Shown: in pieces, positions 1 through 8,818 of the stretch | Layout: each line of letters opens with the position of its first letter | Position numbering within the stretch: the first letter of the stretch is position 1 | NCBI GenBank assembly: GCA_031406155.1 | Contig: JANOGW010000003.1 | Coordinates: forward strand, 124,001 to 188,000 | Direction: 5' to 3' | DNA: 64,000 nt | Origin: JACMNW01 sp031406155 | Lineage (GTDB): Bacteria; Pseudomonadota; Alphaproteobacteria; Rhodobacterales; Rhodobacteraceae | Made by a program: the position numbers and the translations under genes | The notes under the pieces: generated by a model | Told to the model about the DNA's origin: nothing | What the model saw: the letters and a program-made list of their open reading frames with translations, nothing else | Databases searched by the model: none

Positions 1-85
1 GGGCCGAGATCATGCATGACAGGCCCGGCTCTCGGTCTTATCTTGAGCCGCATGCCCCATCTTTGGAGCGCTGAATGAGGATCAG

Positions 86-1024
86 ATGAGCTGGAACCCT
101 GCGCTTGACCCGTCCATCCCGATCGGTGACGCCGTTGATTTGATTGATACCGTCATCGTGGCGCGTGCCCGTGATCTGGGTGGTTTTGAAGTGCGCCGCG
201 CCCTGCCGTCAGCGACCCGCCAGATGGTGGGGCCCTTCATCTTTTTCGATCAGATGGGCCCCGCCGAGTTTCTGACCGGACAGGGCATCGATGTGCGCCC
301 GCATCCCCATATCGGGTTGGCAACCGTCACTTATCTTCTGCGTGGCCGAATTCATCACCGCGACAGTCTGGGAACCGATCAATGGATCGAACCCGGCGCG
401 GTTAACTGGATGTTGGCCGGGCAGGGAATCACGCACTCCGAACGGATGGATGGTGCGATGCTGGCTAAGCCGCATTCGCTGTTCGGCTTGCAAACCTGGA
501 TCGCGCTGCCAAAAGATCGCGAGGATGACGGGGCCGCTTTCGTGCATGCCCCGCAAACCGATCTGCCGGTTCTGGACGGCGAGGGCAAATCCGTGCGCCT
601 TATCCTGGGAAATGCGTGGGGTGCGACGGCCCCGATCGAAACCCCGTCCGAAATGTTCTATGCCGATGCCACGCTTAAGGCGGGGGCAAGCATCCCGTTG
701 CCGGACAATCACGAAGATCGCGGCGTCTATATTCTGGCGGGCGATGTGACTATGGCTGGCGAAACCTATCGGACGGGTCGGATGTTGGTCTTTCGCCCCG
801 GCGACCGGATTTCCGTGAAAGCAGGCGATACCGGTGCGCGGATCATGCTGCTTGGTGGCGCCACAATGGACGGGCCGCGACATATCTGGTGGAATTTCGT
901 CGCATCGTCGCAAGACCGCATCGCCGCCGCGAAAGAGGCCTGGCGCGCGGGCGACTGGGCGCATGGCCGCTTTCGCCTGCCCCCCAGCGACGACAAGGAC
1001 TTCATTCCGGCACCAGACCAATGA
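86..1024 (+). CDS. Pirin family protein
   Basis: A 312-residue bicupin of the pirin family. The N-terminal cupin carries the metal-site pattern of the family: an HPHIG segment (His73, His75) followed by a THSE segment (His117, Glu119). These correspond to the three His and one Glu iron ligands of human pirin. Pirins are cytosolic; some bacterial ones have quercetin 2,3-dioxygenase activity and others act as redox-responsive partners, so the substrate here cannot be named. The start is supported by GAGG about 6 bases upstream. The gene stands alone before a tRNA. The family call is firm and the function is open. Confidence 0.9.
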   Translation: MSWNPALDPSIPIGDAVDLIDTVIVARARDLGGFEVRRALPSATRQMVGPFIFFDQMGPAEFLTGQGIDVRPHPHIGLATVTYLLRGRIHHRDSLGTDQWIEPGAVNWMLAGQGITHSERMDGAMLAKPHSLFGLQTWIALPKDREDDGAAFVHAPQTDLPVLDGEGKSVRLILGNAWGATAPIETPSEMFYADATLKAGASIPLPDNHEDRGVYILAGDVTMAGETYRTGRMLVFRPGDRISVKAGDTGARIMLLGGATMDGPRHIWWNFVASSQDRIAAAKEAWRAGDWAHGRFRLPPSDDKDFIPAPDQ

Positions 1025-1054
1025 TCGGGCACCGCTTTTTCCATCAAGCGGCGC

Positions 1055-1083
1055 TTGACGCCGCGCCGCGCCTTCCGTAATAC
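1055..1083 (+). promoter_or_regulatory. Promoter of tRNA-Asp
   Basis: TTGACG (1055-1060), a 17-base spacer and TAATAC (1078-1083) form a near-consensus sigma70 promoter. Transcription would start near 1090, about 27 bases before the mature tRNA. Placement directly upstream of a stable RNA gene makes it credible. Confidence 0.7.
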
Positions 1084-1116
1084 CCCCTCACGTTCGGGCG
1101 TCCCGGGCGCAGATGC

Positions 1117-1193
1117 GCGGTTGTAGCTCAGTTGGTTAGAGTACCGGCCTGTCACGCCGGGGGTCGCGGGTTCGAGCCCCGTCAACCGCGCCA
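1117..1193 (+). tRNA. tRNA-Asp (GTC)
   Basis: A full cloverleaf can be folded by eye. The acceptor stem GCGGTTG pairs with CAACCGC. The D arm starts GCTC with an AGTTGGTTA loop. The anticodon stem CCGGC/GCCGG encloses CTGTCAC with anticodon GTC at 1151-1153. The T arm is GCGGG-TTCGAGC-CCCGT. Discriminator G and an encoded CCA end the gene. GTC reads both Asp codons through wobble. No intron is present. Confidence 0.98.
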
Positions 1194-1222
1194 TTTCTTA
1201 CTTTTTTCCTACAGTTAAGTGG

Positions 1223-1666
1223 CTAAAGCGGCATCCGGTAGCGGACGTGGCCATCAGCTTTGGCAAAATGATCATAAAGACGGCGCGCCGTCTGGTTGTT
1301 TTCATCAGTATGCCAATAAAGGCGCTTGCAGCCTTTTGCGCGTGCGATTTCGATCAGATCGTCGATCAATGCGCGCCCAATGCCGTGGCCGCGCGCGGTT
1401 TGATCAAGAAACAGGTCTTCAAGATAGCAGTCATCACCGGCCACCCAAGTTGAGACGTGATGATGGTGGATGGCAAAGCCGACCAGGGCACCATCAAGAA
1501 AGACAAACCGCCCCGCCAACCTTGAGGACGGATCAAGAAGGCGCGCCCAAGTGTGGTCGGTCACCTCTGGCGATAAAGTAACGTTGTAGAAGGCCAGATA
1601 CTGCCCCCAAAGATCTTGCCAAGCGGCTTTATCCGCGAAAGCGGCATCCCTGAGTTCTATTTGCAT
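1223..1666 (-). CDS. GNAT family N-acetyltransferase
   Basis: A 147-residue single-domain GNAT. The acetyl-CoA pyrophosphate-binding loop is visible as ARGHGIGRAL near residues 91-100, preceded by the beta4 strand YLEDLFLD. A C-terminal YWHTDENNQTARRLYD stretch is typical of GNATs of the spermidine/amino-acid acetylating type. The substrate cannot be told from sequence. The gene is monocistronic, convergent with tRNA-Asp, and starts after AAGG. Confidence 0.85.
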   Translation of the reverse strand: MQIELRDAAFADKAAWQDLWGQYLAFYNVTLSPEVTDHTWARLLDPSSRLAGRFVFLDGALVGFAIHHHHVSTWVAGDDCYLEDLFLDQTARGHGIGRALIDDLIEIARAKGCKRLYWHTDENNQTARRLYDHFAKADGHVRYRMPL

Positions 1667-1717
1667 GGCCTTGGTCCTTGAAAGATTTAGACAATCCGAG
1701 CGATAGTACCTGCCATA

Positions 1718-3091
1718 TCACATCAGTTTTGCCAATATACGGGCCCAAGACCGGATGCCTTTGTGAAAACTTTCCACATCGTATTTTTCATTCGGCGAGT
1801 GAATTTGGTCGTCATCCTTGGCAAAGCCAACCAGCATCGCATCCATCCCGAGGTAGGTTTTGAAATAGCCCGCAATCGGGATCGAGCCTCCCGAACCGAT
1901 GAATGCGGCGGCGTGGCCCCATTCTTCGGTCAGGGCGTGCCGTGCGGCCTCGAACGCCGGATCAGTAACCGACATGACCGAGGCAGGGCTGCCGTCGATC
2001 TCGTCGTGCCACGCGATCCGACAATCTGCGGGCAATTGGGCTTCGGCCCAAACGCGGAAGGCGGTGAGTATTTTGGCTGGGTCCTGCGCTGAGACCAGCC
2101 GGAAGCTGACTTTGGCACTGGCTTCGGCTGGCAGCACGGTCTTGAAACCGCCCCCGGTATAGCCGCCCCAGATACCGTTCACTTCGGCAGTGGGTCGCGA
2201 CCAGATCATTTCCAGTGGTGTGCGGTCCACCTCACCGGCTGGGACCGATAGTCCAATATCGCCCAGATATTGCGCGTGATCGAAAGCGAGGCCCTGCCAC
2301 TGCTGGCGAAGTGCCTCTGGCAGTTCGGCCACATCGTCGTAAAAGCCGGGCACGCGAACATGGCCTGTGTCATCATGCAGGCCAGATAGAATCCGCGTCA
2401 GCACATGAATCGGATTGCGCGCTAACCCGCCATAGCTGCCTGAATGCAGATCGCGCGTGGCGGCATGTAGGGTAAAATCTGATGCCGCCAGACCGCGCAG
2501 CATGGTTGTTATGGCGGGAACCCGGTCTTCGTAAAGTCCGGTGTCGCAGATCAACGCCAGATCTGCGCGCAGTTCGGCAGCGTTGACTTGCAGAAAGGGG
2601 ATCAGCGAGGGAGAACCGTCTTCCTCCTCGCCCTCAAGGAAAATCGTCAGGCGGCCGGGCAGGGTGCCATGAACGGCTTTCCAGGCTCGGCAGGCTTCGA
2701 GGAACGTCATCAACTGGCCCTTATCATCGGACGAGCCACGGGCGCGGATAACCTTGCCTTTGGGCGTGTCTTCAATCGCAGGATCGAACGGGTCGCGGTG
2801 CCACAGGGCAACGGGGTCTACTGGCTGTACATCGTAATGACCATAGAAGAGCAGGTGCCGACCACCCGCCCCGCCATGCCCCACAACCATCGGATGACCG
2901 GGCGTCGGACGCGCAGCGGCATCAAAGCCCAGCGACTGCAGATCAACCACCAGCCAATCGGCGGCACGCGCGCAATCCGCCTTGAACGCCGGGTCGGTGG
3001 AGATTGACGGAATGCGCAAAAGCGCCATCAGGCGGTCAATCGCCTGCGGCAGATTTTCGTCAATTTGGGCCAGTACGGCGTCCAAAGTCAT
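1718..3091 (-). CDS. M20 family dipeptidase
   Basis: A 457-residue zinc metallopeptidase of family M20 (CNDP/ArgE-DapE-like). The metal-site motifs are in order: FYGHYDVQP (His), a GSSDDKGQ segment (bridging Asp), the EGEEEDGSPS segment (catalytic and metal Glu) and a C-terminal IHSPNEKYD (last His). A dimerisation 'lid' insertion lies between them. The likely role is cytosolic hydrolysis of small peptides. An open frame extends upstream, but the M at 3091 is preceded by AGGGA at proper spacing and begins the conserved region, so the longer version is rejected. Monocistronic. Confidence 0.9.
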   Translation of the reverse strand: MTLDAVLAQIDENLPQAIDRLMALLRIPSISTDPAFKADCARAADWLVVDLQSLGFDAAARPTPGHPMVVGHGGAGGRHLLFYGHYDVQPVDPVALWHRDPFDPAIEDTPKGKVIRARGSSDDKGQLMTFLEACRAWKAVHGTLPGRLTIFLEGEEEDGSPSLIPFLQVNAAELRADLALICDTGLYEDRVPAITTMLRGLAASDFTLHAATRDLHSGSYGGLARNPIHVLTRILSGLHDDTGHVRVPGFYDDVAELPEALRQQWQGLAFDHAQYLGDIGLSVPAGEVDRTPLEMIWSRPTAEVNGIWGGYTGGGFKTVLPAEASAKVSFRLVSAQDPAKILTAFRVWAEAQLPADCRIAWHDEIDGSPASVMSVTDPAFEAARHALTEEWGHAAAFIGSGGSIPIAGYFKTYLGMDAMLVGFAKDDDQIHSPNEKYDVESFHKGIRSWARILAKLM

Positions 3092-3198
3092 TGCACTTTC
3101 CCTTTTGAGTTGCGACTTCAAGCCTATCAGAGGCGAGGGGGCTGTCCAGTGCGCCATGTCGGCGGTAAGAAGCGGCAAATCGAACGTGATGGAGAATA

Positions 3199-3777
3199 AT
3201 GATGCGGGTGAACAGGATCTTGGCGGCGGCTGTGCTTGTGGCGTTTGCGCAGGGGGCAGCGGCACAGGTGCTTGATGGGAAAACCGCAAAGAAGGCCTTG
3301 TTTGCCGACGACGAAGCGGCGGCTCAGGTGATGAAGCAATCGTTCCTGTCGGATGAACACGCGAGGATTGTAGGCGAGGCGGCGCTACAGCAACCCTACT
3401 ACGGTGCAATCGCGGTGTCCCCCGACGAAGGCCTGATGTCAGAGGCGACGATTGCAGCGGCAAATTATCACAGTGTCGAGGCGGCTTCGGTTGCGGCCCT
3501 TGCCGGGTGTGATGCGGCCCGCAAAGGGGCTGCGGCCTGCGTGATCGTGGCGCTGGTTCGGCCAAAGGGATGGGAAGCGCGCCCGATCCAGTTGTCGGCA
3601 GAAGCAACAGCCGCGTTTCGCAAGGATTATGCAGGCAAGGGTGCCGCCTTGGCGGTTTCGTCGGGATCAGGTGCCTGGGGTTTGGTGGTGGGTGCTAATG
3701 CCGGTGAGGCTGCGGTTGCCGCTTGTGCGGCAAAACTGACCGGCCCGAACGATTGCACGGTGATTGTTGCGGATTGA
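3199..3777 (+). CDS. Secreted protein with two DUF4189-like cysteine repeats
   Basis: A 192-residue exported protein. Residues 1-22 form a signal peptide (RILAAAVLVAFAQGAAA, then cleavage near AAA-Q). The mature part holds two similar units. One runs from about YYGAIAVSP (68) to Cys104/Cys114, and the other from ALAVSSGSGAWG (150) to Cys176/Cys186. Each ends with a C-X9-C pair followed by a hydrophobic strand. The pattern resembles DUF4189, whose function is unknown. Two disulfides in the periplasm are likely. The tandem ATG leaves the start ambiguous; GGAG at 3191-3194 fits the second ATG (3202) better. Similar roseobacter proteins sometimes carry an unsupported 'aminolevulinic acid synthase' label, and nothing here supports that. 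Confidence 0.75.
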   Translation: MMRVNRILAAAVLVAFAQGAAAQVLDGKTAKKALFADDEAAAQVMKQSFLSDEHARIVGEAALQQPYYGAIAVSPDEGLMSEATIAAANYHSVEAASVAALAGCDAARKGAAACVIVALVRPKGWEARPIQLSAEATAAFRKDYAGKGAALAVSSGSGAWGLVVGANAGEAAVAACAAKLTGPNDCTVIVAD

Positions 3778-3986
3778 GGCCATCAGCAATGACCAGCCGC
3801 ACGACCAGGCTTGGGATCCAGTTTTTTGGCCGCGACGATTCGAAATTTGTTACAATTTCAAGACAATCCGCAGCAATATGACGCATTTCACGCTGAAAGG
3901 CGCCCAGACACATTGGACACTGCATCTGCGGATGCATAAGCCCTTGCCCTGTGCTAGATTATCTTGAATAGGACCGCCTGTGAGTC

Positions 3987-5285
3987 GTGCCAGACACGAC
4001 GAGGGCGAATGGGGCAGTGGGGTCAACAGAGCGTATGATCGGACGGAGGGCCAAGCCTTCGACGGCTGAGATCGGCAAACCAAAGGGTTTTGACGATTTT
4101 GAACTGCGCCTCGGTGATCTGATGCGCGGTGAGCGTGCAACCATGGCCAAGTCCCTGCTGGATGTCCAGCGAGAGCTGAAAATCAAAGCCACCTACATTG
4201 CCGCGATCGAAAATTGCGATGTGTCCGCGTTCGAAACCCAAGGGTTTGTGGCGGGCTATGTCCGGTCCTACGCGCGCTACCTGGGAATGGAGCCCGACTG
4301 GGCGTTTTCGCGGTTTTGCGTTGAGGCGAACTTTGCTGTGGCGCATGGCATGTCGTCGGCGGCGTCGTCTGCCGGGATGACCGCGGCGCGCAGCCGGACT
4401 TTGACCGATTACGGTGACCCGCTGGCCAATCCGAACGCCAGTTTCGTGCCCCGCGCCGAAAGCATGCTTGCCCAGATCGAACCCGGTGCGGTGGGATCGA
4501 TTTTCGTGTTGATCGCCCTGATCTCGGCGATAGGCTACGGCGGCTGGTCGGTACTGCAAGAGGTGCAGCGCGTGCAACTGGCCCCGATTGATCAGGCCCC
4601 GACCGTGGTGGCCGAGATCGATCCCTTGGGCAATGTAGACAGTTCCGCCGTGCCTTTGGTGCGGTCGGCACCCGCGTCACCGGCTGCCGCAGATGTGGTC
4701 GCTGCGAATGATGAAACAGCACAACCCGATTTGATGGGCAGGCTTTATCGCCCCGAGGCGCTTGACGTGCCGGTGCTGGTGTCGCGCGATGGGCCGATCG
4801 CGGCCATCGATCCGCGGTTGAGGTCAGTATCGGCAACCGACGGAGCCGGGGCTGAACAGACATCGGCTGATTTTGGTGCGCAGGCGGCGGCGATTGACGC
4901 GGCTATTCAGGTCTTGGCGGAAGATGCCCCTGCTGTTGAATTGCTTGCGGTGCGCCCGTCCTGGGTGCGGGTGCAATCGGCTGACGGGACGGTACTGTTT
5001 GAAAAGAACCTCGATGCCGGCGAACGGTACGTCGTGCCGCAACTGGAAGAGCCGGCAGTGCTTAGGGCAGGCAATTCCGGGTCGGTCTACTTTGCGGTGA
5101 ACGGCGTTACATACGGCCCGGCCGCCCCCGGGGCGCAAGTGGTCAAGAACGTGGTTTTGTCGCCGGAATCATTGACCGCGGCCTATGCGCTGGCAGAACC
5201 CACTGCTGATGGTGATCTGGCGCGCTATGTGTCCGTTGCGCAAGACGTCCTGATCGGCACGCCAGCGCCGGTGCCGTCCGAATAG
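3987..5285 (+). CDS. RodZ-like helix-turn-helix membrane protein (DUF4115)
   Basis: About 432 residues with RodZ-like architecture. An N-terminal HTH_25-type domain (GDLMRGERATMAKSLLDVQRELKIKATYIAAIE...VRSYARYLGM, about residues 43-110) is followed by one transmembrane helix (GSIFVLIALISAIGYGGWSVL, about 171-191). Next come a low-complexity Ala/Pro/Asp linker and a C-terminal DUF4115 beta domain. RodZ couples MreB to the peptidoglycan elongation machinery at the inner membrane. The 3987 start is GTG with a weak ribosome site; ATG at 4035 (MIGRRAKP) is an equally good start. It lies about 95 bases upstream of ispG, a common alphaproteobacterial arrangement. Confidence 0.8.
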   Translation: MPDTTRANGAVGSTERMIGRRAKPSTAEIGKPKGFDDFELRLGDLMRGERATMAKSLLDVQRELKIKATYIAAIENCDVSAFETQGFVAGYVRSYARYLGMEPDWAFSRFCVEANFAVAHGMSSAASSAGMTAARSRTLTDYGDPLANPNASFVPRAESMLAQIEPGAVGSIFVLIALISAIGYGGWSVLQEVQRVQLAPIDQAPTVVAEIDPLGNVDSSAVPLVRSAPASPAAADVVAANDETAQPDLMGRLYRPEALDVPVLVSRDGPIAAIDPRLRSVSATDGAGAEQTSADFGAQAAAIDAAIQVLAEDAPAVELLAVRPSWVRVQSADGTVLFEKNLDAGERYVVPQLEEPAVLRAGNSGSVYFAVNGVTYGPAAPGAQVVKNVVLSPESLTAAYALAEPTADGDLARYVSVAQDVLIGTPAPVPSE

Positions 5286-5379
5286 CCACCCGAATTTTGT
5301 TACTTGCCCGGTTGCGGTTGCTCTGGCTCTTTTGCCGGACTATCTGTTGTTTCAAAGCAGTTGGTGCGAGGCACAGGTT

Positions 5380-6507
5380 ATGTCGCTGAATTCAATCCGC
5401 CCTTGGCGCAATGTCTATCGGCGCAAATCCCGAGCGATCAGTGTGGGCAGGGTTCTGGTCGGGGGCGACGCGCCGATATCGGTTCAGACCATGACCAACA
5501 CGCTGACCACCGATATAGCCGCGACAATCGAACAAGTGCAGCGCTGTGCCGTTGCAGGCGCGGATATCGTCCGGATATCGACGCCCGACCAGGAGAGTAC
5601 GCGCGCGTTACGCGATATCATTGCCGAATCGCCGGTACCGATCGTGGCGGACATCCATTTCCACTACAAACGCGCGATCGAGGCCGCCGAGGCAGGGGCC
5701 GCTTGCCTGCGCATCAATCCCGGCAATATCGGCGATGCAAAGCGGGTGGCCGAGGTCGTGCGTGCCGCCAAGGATCATGGCTGTTCGATCCGCATCGGGG
5801 TGAATGCCGGGTCATTGGAGCGCCACCTTCTGGAGAAATACGGCGAGCCGTGCCCGGATGCGATGGTCGAAAGCGGGCTTGATCATATCAAGCTGCTGCA
5901 GGACAACGATTTTCACGAATTCAAGATCTCGGTCAAAGCATCTGACGTGTTCATGGCGGCCGCGGCGTACCAGAAGCTTGCCGAGGTGACCGATGCCCCG
6001 ATCCATCTGGGGATAACCGAGGCGGGCGGATTGGTGTCCGGCACGGTGAAATCGGCGATCGGGCTGGGTAATCTGCTATGGATGGGGATTGGCGACACGA
6101 TCCGCGTGTCACTGTCGGCAGACCCGGTCGAGGAGGTCAAGGTCGGGTTCGAGATCCTGAAATCGCTGGGTCTGCGCCACCGCGGTGTCACGATCATTTC
6201 CTGCCCGTCCTGTGCGCGGCAGGGCTTTGACGTGATCAAGACGGTCTCGGCGTTGGAGAACCGTCTGGCGCATATCACCACGTCGCTAAGCTTGTCGATC
6301 ATCGGCTGTGTGGTCAACGGGCCTGGGGAGGCCTTGATGACCGACATCGGATTTACCGGCGGTGGTGCGGGGTCGGGTATGGTCTATCTTGCCGGCAAAC
6401 AGGTGCACAAGCTGGGCAACGACAGAATGGTCGATCACATCGTCGAACTGGTCGAGCAAAAGGCCGCAGAGATAGAGGCTGCGGAGGCGGCACAGGCCGC
6501 TGAGTAG
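5380..6507 (+). CDS. ispG: 4-hydroxy-3-methylbut-2-en-1-yl diphosphate synthase
   Basis: A 375-residue IspG (GcpE) of the two-domain bacterial form. It reduces MEcPP to HMBPP in the non-mevalonate isoprenoid pathway. The TIM-barrel start GDAPISVQTMTNT is clear. The 4Fe-4S ligands are the SCPSC pair, the cysteine of IGCVVNGPGEA, and the conserved Glu after it. The frame is open to 5332, but ATG 5380 has GAGG at 5368-5371 and begins the family-typical MSLNSIRPWRN, so it is chosen. Together with ispDF at 55-56 kb, two MEP-pathway loci are present. Confidence 0.97.
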   Translation: MSLNSIRPWRNVYRRKSRAISVGRVLVGGDAPISVQTMTNTLTTDIAATIEQVQRCAVAGADIVRISTPDQESTRALRDIIAESPVPIVADIHFHYKRAIEAAEAGAACLRINPGNIGDAKRVAEVVRAAKDHGCSIRIGVNAGSLERHLLEKYGEPCPDAMVESGLDHIKLLQDNDFHEFKISVKASDVFMAAAAYQKLAEVTDAPIHLGITEAGGLVSGTVKSAIGLGNLLWMGIGDTIRVSLSADPVEEVKVGFEILKSLGLRHRGVTIISCPSCARQGFDVIKTVSALENRLAHITTSLSLSIIGCVVNGPGEALMTDIGFTGGGAGSGMVYLAGKQVHKLGNDRMVDHIVELVEQKAAEIEAAEAAQAAE

Positions 6508-6552
6508 CGGCAGCGGCGGAGCGCGCAGGTGTGCCGGTCCAGATCTTGAGTT

Positions 6553-7299
6553 TCAGATCTTGCGTTCGTCGGCCACGACTTCGCGCATGCCTTCCAGCGG
6601 CACATAACCACGCAGCATGGTTTTCTGGATGATGAAGGTCGGGGTACCGTTGATCAGAAGCGCCTCACCCAGCGCACGATTTGCGGCAATCACGGCGTCA
6701 ACCTCGGGGCTTTGCATCCGCGCGTTCACCGCGACCGGGTCAAGGCTCAGATCGGCCGCGATGCGGTCGAGCGCCGCGGCGCTGACTTCAGCACGAAGTG
6801 CCATCAACGTGTCATGAGCGGCTTTGTAGGCGTCGTCGCCTGCAATCTGGCGGACAGCAATCGCAAAACGGGACGCCAGATCGGACGCCTCGCCCAGGAT
6901 GGGGTATTCCTTCAGGATGAAGCGGATGTTTCCATCGGATTTGATCAGTTCCGCCACTTCGGCACTGGCCTTTTTGCAATAGCCGCAGCGGTAGTCCATG
7001 AATTCGATGATGGTGATATCACCGTCCACGTTGCCGCCGACCCAGTCACTTTCATTGTTGAACAGGGCTGCCGAATTGGCCTGCACAAGGTTCAGGTCAT
7101 TTTGTGCCTCGTTCACGACGTCGCGCTCCTTCAGAACCTGAATAGCCTCCATGATAACTTCGGGGTTTTCCAGAAGATAGGCGCGCACTTCGTCGCGAAA
7201 GGCGGCCCGGTCCTCCTCGGACATCTCCGCCAAATCGCCGGCCACGACCTGTGTTGCACATCCGATTGCAAGGGCCATAGCCAATAAGATACGTGTCAT
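6553..7299 (-). CDS. DsbA family thiol-disulfide oxidoreductase
   Basis: A 248-residue periplasmic thioredoxin-fold protein. A signal peptide (MTRILLAMALAIGCATQVVA) precedes an N-terminal helical region (about 25-80). This resembles the dimerisation part of DsbC/DsbG-like and ScsC-like proteins. The thioredoxin core has the active site CGYC (Cys105, Cys108). The cis-Pro loop is visible as NGTPTFII. It probably oxidises or isomerises disulfides in exported proteins. The ATG at 7299 has GGGAG 6-7 bases upstream; the open frame reaching TTG 7320 would run through that site and is rejected. Convergent with ispG. Confidence 0.88.
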   Translation of the reverse strand: MTRILLAMALAIGCATQVVAGDLAEMSEEDRAAFRDEVRAYLLENPEVIMEAIQVLKERDVVNEAQNDLNLVQANSAALFNNESDWVGGNVDGDITIIEFMDYRCGYCKKASAEVAELIKSDGNIRFILKEYPILGEASDLASRFAIAVRQIAGDDAYKAAHDTLMALRAEVSAAALDRIAADLSLDPVAVNARMQSPEVDAVIAANRALGEALLINGTPTFIIQKTMLRGYVPLEGMREVVADERKI

Positions 7300-7410
7300 T
7301 CCGTCTCCCTCGCGACCCAAGGGTCATTCATTGGCACACCGTCCGGCCTGCGCTGCTTGACCGGACCCGTGTAGCACGGCACAGTTGCGAAAAACCATAG
7401 AGGCAGTGAT

Positions 7411-8703
7411 ATGCAGGTTACAAATCACGGGCTGGTGATCAGACCGCCTTGCCTGCTGCGTCGCATGGCATCTGTCTTGCAGGCGGCCCCGGCGATTTGC
7501 AGGGCAGCGGCCTTTGCGGCACTTGGTTGCGTTGCCGGACTTCAGGCAGGCTTTGGTCAAGACCTGTCGGTGCAGGCTAAACTTGATGTGGCCTCATCCT
7601 CTTTTGCGAAGCAGGGGGCCGATATCACGATCGGACTTGGACTTTCGCAAACGGTGCCGTGGCGGGCGCGGCTATTGGCTGATCCGCCCCGTCTGATACT
7701 GGACTTCCGCGAGGTTGATTTTTCGGCCATTTCGATGATTCCGATCGAGACCGCGCGGATCAAGGGGGTGCGGGCAGGGGTGTTCCGGCCCGGTTGGTCG
7801 CGCCTTGTTCTGGAACTGGACGGGCCATATCTGATCGACGAAGCCGAAATGAGAACTACCGATGATAAAGTTGCCGTCACCGTGCGCCTGACCCCGGCGG
7901 CGACCGAGGTGTTCTTGCAGGCGGCTGTGCAGCCCGAGCCAGCGGAATGGCAGTTGCCGATGCCGTCGGCGCTGCCCCGGCAACCCGACCGAAAGACCGG
8001 GTCCATGGTCATCGTGCTTGATCCCGGGCATGGCGGAATTGATCCCGGTGCGGAGCGCAATGGCCTGACCGAAGCTGACCTGATGCTAGGCTTTGCGCGC
8101 CAGCTGAAGGAATTGTTGGCGCGCGAAGGCATCTTTGACATCGTGCTGACGCGGGATGACGATGTATTCGTGCCGCTGGAGACGCGGATTTCAATTGCGC
8201 GGGCCAGAAATGCCGACTTGCTGATCTCGCTGCATGCCGACGCGCTGGAGCAAGGCGAAGCTGTCGGTGCGGTGATTTACACGCTGTCGGCTGAGGCGAG
8301 TGAGGCCGCAGCGGCGGCTTTGGCCGAACGGCATGACCGCGATGACTTGTTGGCCGGGGTTGATCTGGTCGGTCAGGATGACCTCGTCGCGACGGTGCTC
8401 ATGGATATGGCGCGGACCGAAACCGCGCCCCGCACAGCCCGTCTTGCCAAGGCACTGGAGCAGGCGATGACATCCAGCGATCTAAAAATGCACCGCGTCC
8501 CGCTGCAGTCGGCCGGGTTCTCGGTGTTGAAATCGCCAGATATTCCGTCTGTCCTGATCGAGCTGGGCTTTATGTCCAGTGCGCGCGACTTTGCGCGGTT
8601 GACCGACAAAGCGTGGCGCGCGACGATGGCAGGGGCGATACGCGACGGCGTGATGATCTGGGCGCAGGAAGATGCGGCATTGCAGGCTTTGCGACGGCGC
8701 TGA
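7411..8703 (+). CDS. N-acetylmuramoyl-L-alanine amidase (AmiC type)
   Basis: A 430-residue periplasmic amidase that cleaves the peptide stem from MurNAc during septum splitting. An N-terminal export signal is followed by an AMIN targeting domain (about 60-165) and an Amidase_3 catalytic domain (about 195-425). Zinc and catalytic residues are visible: GHGG (His), the Glu in ERNGLTEAD, SLHADA (His), and the catalytic Glu in IELGFMSS. The signal peptide is unusually long from this ATG; M25 (MASVLQAAP) is an alternative start. It lies upstream of PBP1A in the same orientation. Confidence 0.92.
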   Translation: MQVTNHGLVIRPPCLLRRMASVLQAAPAICRAAAFAALGCVAGLQAGFGQDLSVQAKLDVASSSFAKQGADITIGLGLSQTVPWRARLLADPPRLILDFREVDFSAISMIPIETARIKGVRAGVFRPGWSRLVLELDGPYLIDEAEMRTTDDKVAVTVRLTPAATEVFLQAAVQPEPAEWQLPMPSALPRQPDRKTGSMVIVLDPGHGGIDPGAERNGLTEADLMLGFARQLKELLAREGIFDIVLTRDDDVFVPLETRISIARARNADLLISLHADALEQGEAVGAVIYTLSAEASEAAAAALAERHDRDDLLAGVDLVGQDDLVATVLMDMARTETAPRTARLAKALEQAMTSSDLKMHRVPLQSAGFSVLKSPDIPSVLIELGFMSSARDFARLTDKAWRATMAGAIRDGVMIWAQEDAALQALRRR

Positions 8704-8759
8704 AAAAGCACTTTCCCGTCACCCCATGCGCCGGAATGCCCCCATGCCCGCGCAGGGTT

Positions 8760-8789
8760 TTGACCTTTGGTGCGTCAGCCGTGTATAAG
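8760..8789 (+). promoter_or_regulatory. Candidate promoter of PBP1A gene
   Basis: TTGACC (8760-8765), an 18-base spacer and TATAAG (8784-8789) lie 30 bases before the GTG start. Transcription would start around 8796, giving a short leader. Confidence 0.55.
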
Positions 8790-8818
8790 GGGGCAGAATT
8801 GAATGCGGGGCGCTAGCG

